Positions 7,913-16,672 are shown, counted from the first letter of the stretch. The stretch is DNA of 64,000 nt from CAZRXG01 sp964603985 (GCA_964603985.1 CAZRXG010000001.1:62001-126000); one strand, 5' to 3'. Notes: generated by a model from the sequence alone, not told the origin. Numbers and translations are program-made.

Positions 7913-9634
7913 ATGGATAGACGTGCGCGCATTGCACTCCTCTCACTGATCGTGTTGGCGCTCTGTGTCGTCTCAACCGCAAGTTTTCTGATATCTCCAC
8001 CGGAGGTCTATGCCGGGGTTGCCGCGCAGAATACCTGCCCCAACCCGGGTCTCGGGGCAGTTACGATTACAGGCATCGACCCTTCCTCGATCTGGAATAC
8101 GTCGGCCACCACAATAATGGTGTTTGGGACCGGCTTTGACGCCGGGGCGGTCGTGGTTCTGGAAGGCTACAGTGCGTTGAACACCACGACCGTCGACGCC
8201 ACCCTGCTCACGGCGGAAGTCCCGGCAGGCATACCGGGGAGTAGAAATGGGAAAAGGTATGATGTCACCGTCTACAATCAAACCAATCCGCAGACAGACT
8301 GTGACATACTCCCAAATGGTCTGAGGGTATACACCAAATCCACGCCTGGGCCGACAGACACACCTGAGCCGACCGGCACGCCTGTGCCCACCGATTTTGT
8401 GCGTCCCTCCCTCATCGTTCAGTCGTATGGTGCCAGCTCGACGGTGCTTTCGCCCGGTCAGGACATCGACTTTGAAATGACGCTGCAAAACCTGGGACAG
8501 GTAAAGGCCACCAATATTATCGTCACGTTTCTCTCGGGTGATCTGATCCCTCGTGTAACCGGGGGGGTTCACTCCATACCCGACCTGTCCCCTCAGCAGT
8601 CCTACCGTTTCTTCCAACCTCTGCGGGTGGACAGCAGTCTATGGGACTATGAAGCCATTCTCGAAGTGGAAGCCAGTTATACAGACCAATATGGTAATGA
8701 CTACTCCGAAACCTTTGATCTGAGCTTCCCGATTTATCTGGCTGCTTCGACGGCCACACCGACTGCCACGCTCAGTGTGCGTCCAGACGTGATCATCGAG
8801 GCCTATGAAACAGAGCCTGATATGCTGACGGCTGGGAACACCCTCCAGTTGGACCTCGACGTGGTAAACGTCAGTCCTGAGATGGCCCGTCAGATCATTA
8901 TCCGGCTTAATCTAACCGACACAAGCCTGGAAACGCTGGCACCTTTGAGCAGCAGCAATGAGCGATACATCGACCAGCTTGATACAGGGGCCAGGACTCG
9001 TGTGACCTACAATCTGGCCGTTAATGGCGATGCAGAGGCCGGGCTGGTGCCCGTCGAGTTTGAAATATCGTATATCGACAACTACAACGTGCAGTACACC
9101 GAGACAGAGACCATTAGTCTGCGCATTGATACAATCCCGCTTTTCTACATCAGCCTGTTCAATCCAGTCCCAGATGTCATCAACGTAGGCGACTCCTTCG
9201 AGATTCCCATTCAGGTGATCAACATTGGTCAGCACTCGATCAACGTGAATACCGTCGAGGTGATCAGCGATCAACTGGAAATTACGGATGGCTTGCTCTT
9301 TATCGGCGAGCTTGACAGCGGCACATCAGGCTCCCTGGTCGCGCAGGCGAAGGCGTTGGAACCGGGTGCGGCGACGGTGGAGGTGCATGTCAATTACCTG
9401 GATGCTTTCCAGCAGCCCCGAGTGTACATCCAGGACTTAACGTTTGAGGTGCAGGGCGAAACGGCGCAAGAGGCCCAGGCAGAAGCCGAGGGCATGGGGG
9501 GAGCCAACCAGCAGTGGGGGGCAGCCCAGGAAATGACGGTGTGGCAGCGGATCAAGCAGGCATTGTTAGGCTTCTTCGGCCTGGCCGTGCAGAGCCAGGG
9601 CGGCGGTGCTCGCGGCATGATGCCCAGTGGATGA
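7913..9634 (+). CDS. Exported IPT/TIG- and CARDB-type adhesion-domain protein
   Basis: 573 residues from the ATG at 7913. An N-terminal signal segment (ARIALLSLIVLALCVVSTAS) is followed by an IPT/TIG-like domain (about residues 45-140), a Thr/Pro linker (STPGPTDTPEPTGTPVPTD), and three tandem CARDB-like beta-sandwich repeats beginning PSLIVQSYG, PDVIIEAYE and PLFYISLFN. The tail is Ala/Gln-rich, with a short hydrophobic segment near QALLGFFGLAVQSQGG. It lies between the ATPase and the permease of an exporter, 4 bp after the former, so it is likely an extracytoplasmic partner of that complex. An upstream in-frame ATG at 7826 lies inside the ATPase gene and would destroy the signal sequence. 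Confidence 0.8.
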   Translation: MDRRARIALLSLIVLALCVVSTASFLISPPEVYAGVAAQNTCPNPGLGAVTITGIDPSSIWNTSATTIMVFGTGFDAGAVVVLEGYSALNTTTVDATLLTAEVPAGIPGSRNGKRYDVTVYNQTNPQTDCDILPNGLRVYTKSTPGPTDTPEPTGTPVPTDFVRPSLIVQSYGASSTVLSPGQDIDFEMTLQNLGQVKATNIIVTFLSGDLIPRVTGGVHSIPDLSPQQSYRFFQPLRVDSSLWDYEAILEVEASYTDQYGNDYSETFDLSFPIYLAASTATPTATLSVRPDVIIEAYETEPDMLTAGNTLQLDLDVVNVSPEMARQIIIRLNLTDTSLETLAPLSSSNERYIDQLDTGARTRVTYNLAVNGDAEAGLVPVEFEISYIDNYNVQYTETETISLRIDTIPLFYISLFNPVPDVINVGDSFEIPIQVINIGQHSINVNTVEVISDQLEITDGLLFIGELDSGTSGSLVAQAKALEPGAATVEVHVNYLDAFQQPRVYIQDLTFEVQGETAQEAQAEAEGMGGANQQWGAAQEMTVWQRIKQALLGFFGLAVQSQGGGARGMMPSG

Positions 9635-9649
9635 GGTGGAAGGCCAGCC

Positions 9650-10981
9650 ATGAACTTTAGAGACCTGATGTCACTGGTCGTTGCCAATCTAAACCGCATG
9701 CGGGGCCGTGTGATCATGACCATGATGGGCGTCGTCATCGGTACGGCAGCGATCGTGATCTTGATCTCGCTGGCATCAGGGCTACAGGCCAGCACAGTGG
9801 AAAACTTCGAGCAGTTTGGCACCCTGAACCAGATCACCGTCTTTTCCGGTTCGCGCTTTGGAGGGGACTCGTCTGAGGAGGGCCTCACACCGGCGGTAAT
9901 CAATGAACTCGAGGAGATCGACGGCGTCGTCGCGGTGACCCCCGAGGAGCAGTTCAGCGGCCAAGCCACGCTGAAGTACAACCGGCTGGAGGGTTTTGCC
10001 AGCATATATGGCATTGACCCCCAGGCGATACCCGACCTTGGCTTCGAGGTGGCAGAAGGTGCTGCGACGCTCGGCTCCGGCATGGTGATCGTCGGCTCCG
10101 GGGTTGGCAGCAGCTTTAGCGAGTCCGGCTCATCTTCGAGGGGAGGCCCCCGCGGACCGGGAGGCGGCTTTTTCGGGCCGGGAGGCTCGCCCAATTCAGA
10201 TTCAGACTCCGATACGGAGACGCTTGACTTATACGGCCAGACGCTCCAGTTAGAAATGAGACGAATGAATGAGAACGAACAGGAGACACGCACCATACGC
10301 CTGTTTGTGGCCGGGGTGCTGGAGTCTACAGGCGGTAACCAGGATTACAGTGTCTATGTGTCCTTGAAGGACCTGGAAGGTATGTTGGCATGGGCACAGG
10401 ACGAACGTCCGAACTGGCTCCAGGATGGCTACTCGCAGGTGATCGTGATTGCCGAGCAGGACGCAGAGACAACGCTTGAGGTCACGGAGGAGATAACCGA
10501 CCGGGGGTATTTCACCATGTCAACCACGTCGGTTGTCGAAAGCCTGAACAGCACCTATCTGCTGATCGAGGCCGTGCTGGGCGGGGTGGCTTCCATTGCG
10601 TTGTTCGTGGCAGCAATCGGGATCGCCAACACCATGATTATGTCGGTATTGGAGCGCACCCGCGAAATTGGCCTGATGAAGGCGGTGGGCGCACGTAATC
10701 GGGACGTGATGGCCGTGTTCATCACAGAGGCAGGTGTCATCGGTCTGATGGGCGGGGTCGTGGGCGTTGTAATCGGCATAGCAATTGCACAGCTTATTGG
10801 TGCTATTGCAGGCAGCGCGATGGCAACTCAGGGCACCGAAGCAACCACCGTTGTTTCCACGCCGCTGTGGCTTCCTGTTTTTGCCATCATCTTTTCGGTG
10901 GTGATCGGACTGGGAGCCGGCATCTACCCGGCTTTCCGGGCTGTACAACTGGACCCGGTGCAAGCACTGAAATACGAGTGA
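9650..10981 (+). CDS. MacB/FtsX-family ABC transporter permease
   Basis: 443 residues with the MacB layout. One N-terminal span (TMMGVVIGTAAIVILISLAS, preceded by the typical ANLNRMRGRV) is followed by a large periplasmic MacB_PCD domain, then three C-terminal spans with the FtsX block TMIMSVLERTREIGLMKAVG and the closing PAFRAVQLDPVQALKYE. The periplasmic domain contains an insert of low complexity around residues 160-190 (Gly/Pro-rich, then a Ser-Asp run). With the ATPase at 7213 it should form a MacB-like mechanotransmission or efflux pump. It starts 15 bp after the CARDB gene and is followed 4 bp later by the longest reading of the lipoprotein gene. Confidence 0.95.
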   Translation: MNFRDLMSLVVANLNRMRGRVIMTMMGVVIGTAAIVILISLASGLQASTVENFEQFGTLNQITVFSGSRFGGDSSEEGLTPAVINELEEIDGVVAVTPEEQFSGQATLKYNRLEGFASIYGIDPQAIPDLGFEVAEGAATLGSGMVIVGSGVGSSFSESGSSSRGGPRGPGGGFFGPGGSPNSDSDSDTETLDLYGQTLQLEMRRMNENEQETRTIRLFVAGVLESTGGNQDYSVYVSLKDLEGMLAWAQDERPNWLQDGYSQVIVIAEQDAETTLEVTEEITDRGYFTMSTTSVVESLNSTYLLIEAVLGGVASIALFVAAIGIANTMIMSVLERTREIGLMKAVGARNRDVMAVFITEAGVIGLMGGVVGVVIGIAIAQLIGAIAGSAMATQGTEATTVVSTPLWLPVFAIIFSVVIGLGAGIYPAFRAVQLDPVQALKYE

Positions 10982-11015
10982 AACCATGAGGATCAAAAAA
11001 GTGAAAGGAATGAAT

Positions 11016-11699
11016 ATGCGTACGAAATGTTTCGCTTTGTTTATCACCTCGATCATGCTGATTGGCATGCTGGCGGGCTGTACCTCGAAACAGGCGGGGA
11101 CTGCACCCCCTGAGGGCGATGCAGCCGCACAACAAGAAGCCGCACAGCAAGCTGAACCAGCAAGCCCTGGCACTCCCCCTGCTGGCGGTGGTGGGCCTGG
11201 CTTTCCTGCCAATGACACATTTATGAGCGTCAACCAACTGGCCCTGGGCACACTGTACTTGCAGGGGACGGAGCACCCCATCATGGCGGATCAGGCATCG
11301 GTGCTGCTGCCCCTCTGGGAGCAGTTGAACACACTGTGGGAGGGCGAAGATGTAGATCAGGCGCAGATCGAGGACGTGCTGTCTCAGATCAATGGCGCGA
11401 TGACGACAGAGCAGACAACCTTGCTCTCAGACCTTTCCTGGGAAGACCTGGCCGCCTGGGCGCAGGATGAGGGGTACATGGCCGGCTTCAGGGGCGGCCA
11501 ACCAGGCGAAGGTGGGGGTGGGCCTCCTCAGATGAGCGAGGAAGAGCTTGCAACGGCACAGGCGGCTCGCGCTCAGGGCACACCTCCCGAAGGAGCACGG
11601 GGGGAGGGCGGGCCCCCCGAAGGAGGACCGGGGCAACGTCCTGGAATAGCCACAATTGACGCGGTTATTACAATGCTTGAAGGCATTGTCAACGGCTAA
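11016..11699 (+). CDS. Putative lipoprotein of the MacB-type exporter operon
   Basis: 227 residues. The signal FITSIMLIGMLAGC has a lipobox Cys near residue 20. A Glu/Ala/Gln/Pro-rich linker follows, then a helical module (LALGTLYLQGTEHPIMADQA through LSQINGAMTTEQTTLLSDLS) and a Gly/Pro/Glu-rich tail. The start at 11016 is preferred because AAAGGA lies 7 nt upstream; ATG codons at 10986 and 11010 are in frame. The helical module looks like a family seen beside MacB-type systems, but no function is known to me. It is the last gene of the operon and is followed by a terminator. Confidence 0.75.
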   Translation: MRTKCFALFITSIMLIGMLAGCTSKQAGTAPPEGDAAAQQEAAQQAEPASPGTPPAGGGGPGFPANDTFMSVNQLALGTLYLQGTEHPIMADQASVLLPLWEQLNTLWEGEDVDQAQIEDVLSQINGAMTTEQTTLLSDLSWEDLAAWAQDEGYMAGFRGGQPGEGGGGPPQMSEEELATAQAARAQGTPPEGARGEGGPPEGGPGQRPGIATIDAVITMLEGIVNG

Positions 11700-11728
11700 T
11701 CCTGCGTCATCAGCATGCGCCGGGCCGG

Positions 11729-11750
11729 GGGAGTCTCAACTCCCGTTTTT
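11729..11750 (+). terminator. Terminator of the 6.4-11.7 kb transporter operon
   Basis: GGGAGT (11729-11734), a CTCA loop, ACTCCC (11739-11744), then G and five T residues. It is 30 bp after the stop of the lipoprotein gene. Confidence 0.75.
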
Positions 11751-11778
11751 ACAAATCTCAAATCAATTCTACAGAATG

Positions 11779-11801
11779 TCTGAACAACTTTCGTGTATGG
11801 T
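11779..11801 (+). promoter_or_regulatory. TCTGAAC-box promoter upstream of a short transcript
   Basis: TCTGAAC at 11779-11785 is followed after 10 bp by TATGGT (11796-11801). The first 12 bases of the box and spacer (TCTGAACAACTT) are identical to the copy at 6256. The expected start of transcription is near 11808, only about 95 nt before a strong terminator. Confidence 0.5.
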
Positions 11802-11807
11802 CAGGAT

Positions 11808-11903
11808 AGCTACGTTCAACCGGCGTGTTGGTCCTTCTGAGCGACAAGGAGGGAACGTATACGAAAGACGGAGGGGAAGATGTTCTTATCTTCCCCTCCT
11901 TTT
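11808..11903 (+). ncRNA. Candidate small RNA or attenuated leader
   Basis: The interval runs from the predicted start of the 11779 promoter to the T-run of the terminator at 11870-11903. It carries a strong Shine-Dalgarno-like ACAAGGAGGG (about 11846) with no ATG, GTG or TTG at a usable distance. The region therefore looks like a non-coding RNA or a regulatory leader rather than a small gene. Both ends are inferred from sequence. Confidence 0.35.
11870..11903 (+). terminator. Strong terminator before the response regulator
   Basis: GGAGGGGAAGA (11870-11880) and TCTTCCCCTCC (11889-11899) form a perfect 11-bp stem with an 8-nt loop, followed by TTTTGT. Confidence 0.85.
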
Positions 11904-11967
11904 GTGGGCAGGCGAGAACCCCCGGCGGGCTGCTCGGCGTGGATCTAAAAAACATCTCAATCATCTC

Positions 11968-11999
11968 TTCACAATTTCTGAACCGTTATCTTGTATTTT
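11968..11999 (+). promoter_or_regulatory. TCTGAAC-box promoter of the two-component system
   Basis: TTCACAATT precedes TCTGAAC (11977-11983), with TATTTT (11994-11999) 10 bp further on. TTCACA-x-TTTCTGAAC is shared with the copy at 6247. This supports autoregulation of the response regulator gene that follows. Confidence 0.5.
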
Positions 12000-12022
12000 C
12001 TGGACAGTGAAGGTCGACCAAC

Positions 12023-12835
12023 ATGCCGGTAGCTACGAGTGTGGAAAAGACAAAGTCGGCTACAGACAACAGCAGTATAATGGATGTCAGTCCGTTGGGG
12101 CGGTCACACTTCGATTGGATGGACCGGTTCAGGAAGGTAGAGCGTCAAGTGGCTAAATGTGTTCTTGTAGTCGACGACAAGCAGAGTTTGCGGCGGCTAG
12201 TTAAGAGCTATCTTGAGCAGGAAGGATTCCGGGTCGTAGAGGCATCTGATGGGCGAGAGGCCCTGTTTGTGGCCCGTCATGAGAAGCCGGATCTCATCAT
12301 TCTCGACTTGATGATGCCTGAGATGGACGGCTACGAGTTTATGCGGCTTCACAGAAAGGAAGCCGACACGCCGGTCATCATGCTGACGGCCAAGCTGGAA
12401 GAAAATGACAGGGTGTTGGGCCTGGAGATAGGCGCAGATGATTACGTGACCAAGCCATTCAGCATGCGTGAGATGGTAGCACGCGTGCGTGCGGTTCTGC
12501 GCCGCACCAACAAGGACTCTGTCAAGTCAGAAGTTCTACGAGCAGCGGATATTGTGGTTGATCGCTCCGGGCATCTGGTCGTTGTCGGGGATGTTCACGT
12601 CGATTTGACGCCCTCGGAGTTTGATTTATTGGTGGCGCTTATGTCAGCCCCGGGCCGGGCTTTCTCCCGGTTTGAATTACTGGAACGCCTGCGGAGAGGC
12701 CTGGCTTTTGAGGGTGTTGAGCGCACCATTGACGTTCATATCCGCAATCTGCGTGCCAAGATAGAGCCTGATCCCGGCAATCCTCGCTATATCGAAACAG
12801 TATACGGAGTTGGCTACCGGTTCACTATGGATTGA
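12023..12835 (+). CDS. OmpR/PhoB-family response regulator
   Basis: 270 residues as read from the ATG at 12023. The receiver domain contains the acidic pair in VVDDKQ, the phosphoacceptor in LIILDLMMPEMDG (residue 95 from this start), a conserved Thr in MLTAK and the Lys in YVTKPFS. The C-terminal winged helix contains LTPSEFDLLVALM and VERTIDVHIRNLRAKIEPD. The receiver begins unusually late: counted from the GTG at 12149 the phosphoacceptor is residue 53, the usual position, so that GTG may be the true start. The ATG at 12023 has GAAGG 9 nt upstream. The histidine kinase follows 14 bp later. It probably controls the neighbouring exporter through the shared box. Confidence 0.93.
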   Translation: MPVATSVEKTKSATDNSSIMDVSPLGRSHFDWMDRFRKVERQVAKCVLVVDDKQSLRRLVKSYLEQEGFRVVEASDGREALFVARHEKPDLIILDLMMPEMDGYEFMRLHRKEADTPVIMLTAKLEENDRVLGLEIGADDYVTKPFSMREMVARVRAVLRRTNKDSVKSEVLRAADIVVDRSGHLVVVGDVHVDLTPSEFDLLVALMSAPGRAFSRFELLERLRRGLAFEGVERTIDVHIRNLRAKIEPDPGNPRYIETVYGVGYRFTMD

Positions 12836-12849
12836 TCGGATGAAATCTG

Positions 12850-14205
12850 ATGCGCTCCCTTGCCTTTAAGCTCACGCTGGCATTTCTTATAGTTGCGTTA
12901 ACAGGTTCCGTCGTGGTGGCCCTGTCAGTCCAACTACAGACCCGGCGGGAATTCGACCGCTATGTGCTGCAACTTGTTCAGAGTGAGTTTGTCGCAGAAC
13001 TGCTCGAATACTATCAGACGAATGGTAGTTGGGATGGTGTACAGACTCAGTTTCCTGCCCAGCCTAACCCAAGTGGGGCCAGGGAGCCTCGTCGTTTTGA
13101 AGCGCCCCCGTTCTCTATTGTCGATGCAGCGGGACAGGTTGAATACGGTCCACCAGATCTGATTGGGGAACAGATCGTTCTCGACAAGCGAGCAATACCG
13201 TTGGAAGCAGATGGTGAAGTTGTTGGATGGATCGTGCCAGGCTTTGTAGATCAGCGCTGGACGCCAGGGACACCTGAGCGGGCCTTTATGAGCAACCTCA
13301 ACCGGTGGATCCTGATCAGCGCAGCAATAGCTACCGTGTTGGCATTGGTGATTGGTGTCTTACTGGCACGAACCATCGCGCAGCCCATACGCAAACTCAG
13401 AACGGCGACGCAGGTCATCGCCGGTGGTGATCTGGGATACCAGGTGACCATTCGGGCGAAAGATGAACTGGGCGAACTGGCCGATTCGTTCAACCGGATG
13501 AGCGCGGACCTGGCCCGTTCCAATGATTTACGTTACCAGATGACCGCCGATATTGCGCATGACCTGAGGACGCCTTTAAGCGTCATCCTTGGGTATACCG
13601 AAGCCTTGAGCGAAGGCAAGCTGGACGGTTCATCCGAGGTCTTCGGCGCGATGCACGAAGAGGCACAGCATTTACAGAGACTGATCGAGGATCTGCGAAC
13701 ACTATCCCTGGCAGATGCCGGAGAGCTTCCACTCATGCAGCGATCGGTGAAGCCCGTGACTTTGCTGGAGCAGGTAGCCATCGCTCATAAGCCGCGTGCC
13801 CAGGATAAGCATATTTCCATCGAAGTAAAGGCATCGCAAAGGCTGCCCGAAATACGTATTGACCCCGATAGAATGGCACAGGTGCTAGGGAACCTGGTAA
13901 GCAATGCGCTGCGATATACGCCGGTGCAAGGTCATATCCGGTTGGTGGCTGAGGGGGCTGACGGAAATGTCATGCTCAAGGTGATAGATAACGGCCTGGG
14001 CATTCCGGCAGAGGATCTGCCTTACATATTTGATCGCTTCTATCGGGCTGACAGGTCGCGACAACTCCACGAAGGCGAATCGGGATTGGGCCTTTCAATT
14101 GCCAAGTCGATTGTCGAGGCACACGGCGGCTCAATCACTGTGGAAAGCATTCCCGGTGAAGGTTCGACTTTCACGATTGCCATTCCGGTTCAATCGGAGA
14201 CCTGA
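12850..14205 (+). CDS. HAMP-domain sensor histidine kinase
   Basis: 451 residues. The N-terminal span (FKLTLAFLIVALTGSVVVAL) and a second span near residue 160 (LISAAIATVLALVIGVLLA) enclose an extracytoplasmic sensor region of about 120 residues. A HAMP domain follows (RTIAQPIRKLRTATQVIAGG). The HisKA box MTADIAHDLRTPLSVILGY places the phosphorylated His at residue 237. The ATPase domain shows the N-box LGNLVSNALRYT, the G1 box VIDNGLGIP and the G2 box GLGLSIAKSIVEAHGG. It is the partner of the response regulator just upstream. The layout resembles BaeS-like kinases that sense envelope stress or antimicrobials; the signal itself is unknown. Confidence 0.95.
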   Translation: MRSLAFKLTLAFLIVALTGSVVVALSVQLQTRREFDRYVLQLVQSEFVAELLEYYQTNGSWDGVQTQFPAQPNPSGAREPRRFEAPPFSIVDAAGQVEYGPPDLIGEQIVLDKRAIPLEADGEVVGWIVPGFVDQRWTPGTPERAFMSNLNRWILISAAIATVLALVIGVLLARTIAQPIRKLRTATQVIAGGDLGYQVTIRAKDELGELADSFNRMSADLARSNDLRYQMTADIAHDLRTPLSVILGYTEALSEGKLDGSSEVFGAMHEEAQHLQRLIEDLRTLSLADAGELPLMQRSVKPVTLLEQVAIAHKPRAQDKHISIEVKASQRLPEIRIDPDRMAQVLGNLVSNALRYTPVQGHIRLVAEGADGNVMLKVIDNGLGIPAEDLPYIFDRFYRADRSRQLHEGESGLGLSIAKSIVEAHGGSITVESIPGEGSTFTIAIPVQSET

Positions 14206-14293
14206 TATCCCGCACCGCCCTGTGACCCCAGTGGCCGGAGAAAGCCCAACATTTTGCGAATCAAGCTGTTGACTTTTCCGATCTAACAGGTCC

Positions 14294-16672
14294 CTATTCG
14301 TAGGCAAGCGACTCGCGCACACTTATCCGTGATGCCCGCTGGGCAGGTATCAGGCTGGCCAGGGTAGCGATGACCAGCACTATACCGAGCCAGGCCATGA
14401 TGCCGACCGTCGAGAAGGTGAAATCCAGAGGACGCTCAAAAAGCGCTTCGCCTACCAGCTTGATAAAAGCACGGCTCGCCGGGATGCTGAACACTGTTCC
14501 CGCTATCCAGCTCAAAAACCCGATCACCAGCCCTTCAGTGATGATGACGCCGCGCACCGCGCCATCGGATGCGCCAATGGCGCGCATGACGCCGATCTCG
14601 CGGGTGCGTTCCAGCACGTTGAGGCTCATGGTGCCCGCCAGCCCCAACCCGCCGACGGCCCCAAGCATAACGGTCATGGCCAGCAGGAAACTGACCAGGA
14701 AGTTGAACTGCTCGATGCTGGCTCCGATTATTGAGCCTAAGGTCATTGACTGGGTGACGCCGATCCCAACCTGCTCAAAGTGCTCCTCCAAAGCTCCGGC
14801 TACTTCTTTCTGGTAGGACTCGCTGGACTGCTTGGTGCCCACGATCAACACAAACGACTGGCCGGGCGCTCCCTGGACGCGCGACAGGTAGTCGAAATTG
14901 GTGTAGGCGAAGTTTTGCCCGACCAGGTTAAGGATGCCTACAACCCGCCACTTCCGCCTCGTATCTCCCATCAGCAGCATGATCTCATCTCCTACCCTGA
15001 TGTCAGGCTCGTCACGGAGCAATTCGCTGCTGAGGACAATGTCGTTCTCGTCGCCGGGGCGCAGCCAGCGCCCTTCCAGCAAGGTTGGCTCGATGAAAGG
15101 CGTGTCGGCGGGTGGGCCGAAGACAGTGAAGGTTGACCCTTCAGAGCCGTCTGGCCTGATACGTTGCATCCGTGCAAACGCCCAGCCCTCAACGTCGACC
15201 ACACCCGGCACACGGTAAGCCTCGCGCTCAAGCTGTTGCATCCGGTAGGGGCCGTCGAGGGCCAGTTGCACATCGTAACTGAACAGCCGCGTGATCTTAC
15301 CCAGTTCAGCAATCATCGAATCACGCACATTCACGACGGCAATAAAGGTCATTCCCGCCAGGGTAAGGGTTGCCAGGGTGAGCAACAGCCTCGCCCTACG
15401 TCGGAAGGTGTTCCGCAGGGAGAGCAAGGTCGGGCGGGGGAGAGCGCGCACTTTTGCCAGTACGCGGTCGATCAGCTCCGACTTAGCGGTTTCGCTGATA
15501 CCGTAATCGCTGACGGCCTGTCGCACTGTGACTCGCGTTCCACTCAGGATGGGGATCATGGCGGCCAGCATGGGCATGATCAGCGCTACCAGGATCTGGA
15601 GAACAAAGATGTAGGGGGGCAGGCGGAGGTCCGCAACGTCAATATTTAAGAACTCTGCAACGCGGCCTATGGCTACAGAGGCAAGGGCCGCGCTCAACGG
15701 TATGGCTATGACCAGAGCCATCAGACCGTACAGGACGATCATCGTGAGATAAATGCCGATGACGTGCGTGCCCGTTGCACCAATGGCCTTCATCATGCCG
15801 ATCTGGCGCTTCTGCTGCGCAAGCACCGCCGATGTTGTGTTGATGATCAGAAACCCGCTCAGAAACAGCGCGAAGAAGCCAATGCCAAGCAGGATTCTGA
15901 TAAATGCCCGTGTCGTGTCAGCCGCCCAGTGTTCCCCGGGTTTGTCGGTATCAACCGAACTCACCTCGTATCCGTCGCGTTCCAGCCGATCCTTAACTTC
16001 GGCGGCCACTTTCTCGATCTGGGCCAGATCGGTGATCTCCCCGGCGGGCATGATGCTTAGGGTGCTAAATTCGCCTGAGTAGCCAAGCCAGCGCAGGGTC
16101 TCAAGCGTGACGTAGCCGACTAATTGGGGATACAGGGCGGGGGGAACTGCCTTGAGATCGTGGACTGTTCCGGCGAACACCAGTTCCCGTTGCTGGTTGT
16201 CGAACTGTTCAATCGTGATGGTATCCCCGATCTGAGCATCGGCCATCTCGGCAGAAGTGCGTTCAAAAAGAATCTCTCGCCGGTTGGGGGGCCATGTGCC
16301 CTCTTCCGGTATGATGAGATCGATCTCCTGATCCTCATAGCTGGGTATTGCGTACAGGCTCAGGAGAGTCCATTCATCCCTGGCTTTAAACTGCACCAGG
16401 GCTGAAGCCCTTCCCTCTGCATAAGCGACCGACCGTATTCCCCGCACAGACCGGACGAGTTGCTCGTCAAAGCCCGAAACACTGATGCTTATGGGGGTCG
16501 GGTTAATGGCAGCGTACTGCTCGTTCATGTCGCGGAGTAAGATCTCCTGGGTAGTGAATACGCTGCCGAAGGCAATGACCCCCACCGAGATAGCCATGAC
16601 AACCAGAAAAGTTCGGCCTTTGTTCGCTAATACGTCACGTATAACTTTGCGCCAGCGCGGGCTGATGATCAT
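14294..16672 (-). CDS. Large FtsX/MacB-type ABC transporter permease (two FtsX units)
   Basis: 792 residues built as a duplicated MacB_PCD-FtsX module. There is an N-terminal span, a first periplasmic domain, and three spans with GFLIINTTSAVLAQQKRQIG and MMKAIGATGTHVIGIYL. A new RNTFRRRARLLLTLATLTLA start follows, then a second periplasmic domain, then three closing spans with SLNVLERTREIGVMRAIGAS and PAQRASRISVRESLAYE. The ATG at 16672 is chosen because AAGGAG lies 10 nt upstream; the GTG at 16696 lies before that site. No ATPase gene is adjacent, so it must share one, perhaps the MacB-type ATPase at 7213. It is convergent with the histidine kinase gene. Confidence 0.93.
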   Translation of the reverse strand: MIISPRWRKVIRDVLANKGRTFLVVMAISVGVIAFGSVFTTQEILLRDMNEQYAAINPTPISISVSGFDEQLVRSVRGIRSVAYAEGRASALVQFKARDEWTLLSLYAIPSYEDQEIDLIIPEEGTWPPNRREILFERTSAEMADAQIGDTITIEQFDNQQRELVFAGTVHDLKAVPPALYPQLVGYVTLETLRWLGYSGEFSTLSIMPAGEITDLAQIEKVAAEVKDRLERDGYEVSSVDTDKPGEHWAADTTRAFIRILLGIGFFALFLSGFLIINTTSAVLAQQKRQIGMMKAIGATGTHVIGIYLTMIVLYGLMALVIAIPLSAALASVAIGRVAEFLNIDVADLRLPPYIFVLQILVALIMPMLAAMIPILSGTRVTVRQAVSDYGISETAKSELIDRVLAKVRALPRPTLLSLRNTFRRRARLLLTLATLTLAGMTFIAVVNVRDSMIAELGKITRLFSYDVQLALDGPYRMQQLEREAYRVPGVVDVEGWAFARMQRIRPDGSEGSTFTVFGPPADTPFIEPTLLEGRWLRPGDENDIVLSSELLRDEPDIRVGDEIMLLMGDTRRKWRVVGILNLVGQNFAYTNFDYLSRVQGAPGQSFVLIVGTKQSSESYQKEVAGALEEHFEQVGIGVTQSMTLGSIIGASIEQFNFLVSFLLAMTVMLGAVGGLGLAGTMSLNVLERTREIGVMRAIGASDGAVRGVIITEGLVIGFLSWIAGTVFSIPASRAFIKLVGEALFERPLDFTFSTVGIMAWLGIVLVIATLASLIPAQRASRISVRESLAYE

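Larger units (their letters stand above)
11700..12022 (+). other. Intergenic region with two TCTGAAC-box promoters and two terminators
   Basis: The 323 bp between the transporter operon and the response regulator contain, in order: the operon terminator, a TCTGAAC-box promoter (11779-11801), a transcript of about 95 nt, a strong terminator (11870-11903), and a second TCTGAAC-box promoter (11968-11999). An open frame from 11825 to 12010 crosses the terminator stem and has no protein-like features. Confidence 0.6.

Noticed and set aside
8912..10296. Long minus-strand frames opposite the CARDB protein and the MacB-type permease
   Set aside because: They mirror high-GC codon use of the real genes and contain no domain signatures.
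11825..12010. A 61-codon plus-strand frame between the transporter operon and the regulator
   Set aside because: It runs through the terminator stem and the next promoter box and has no Shine-Dalgarno site.
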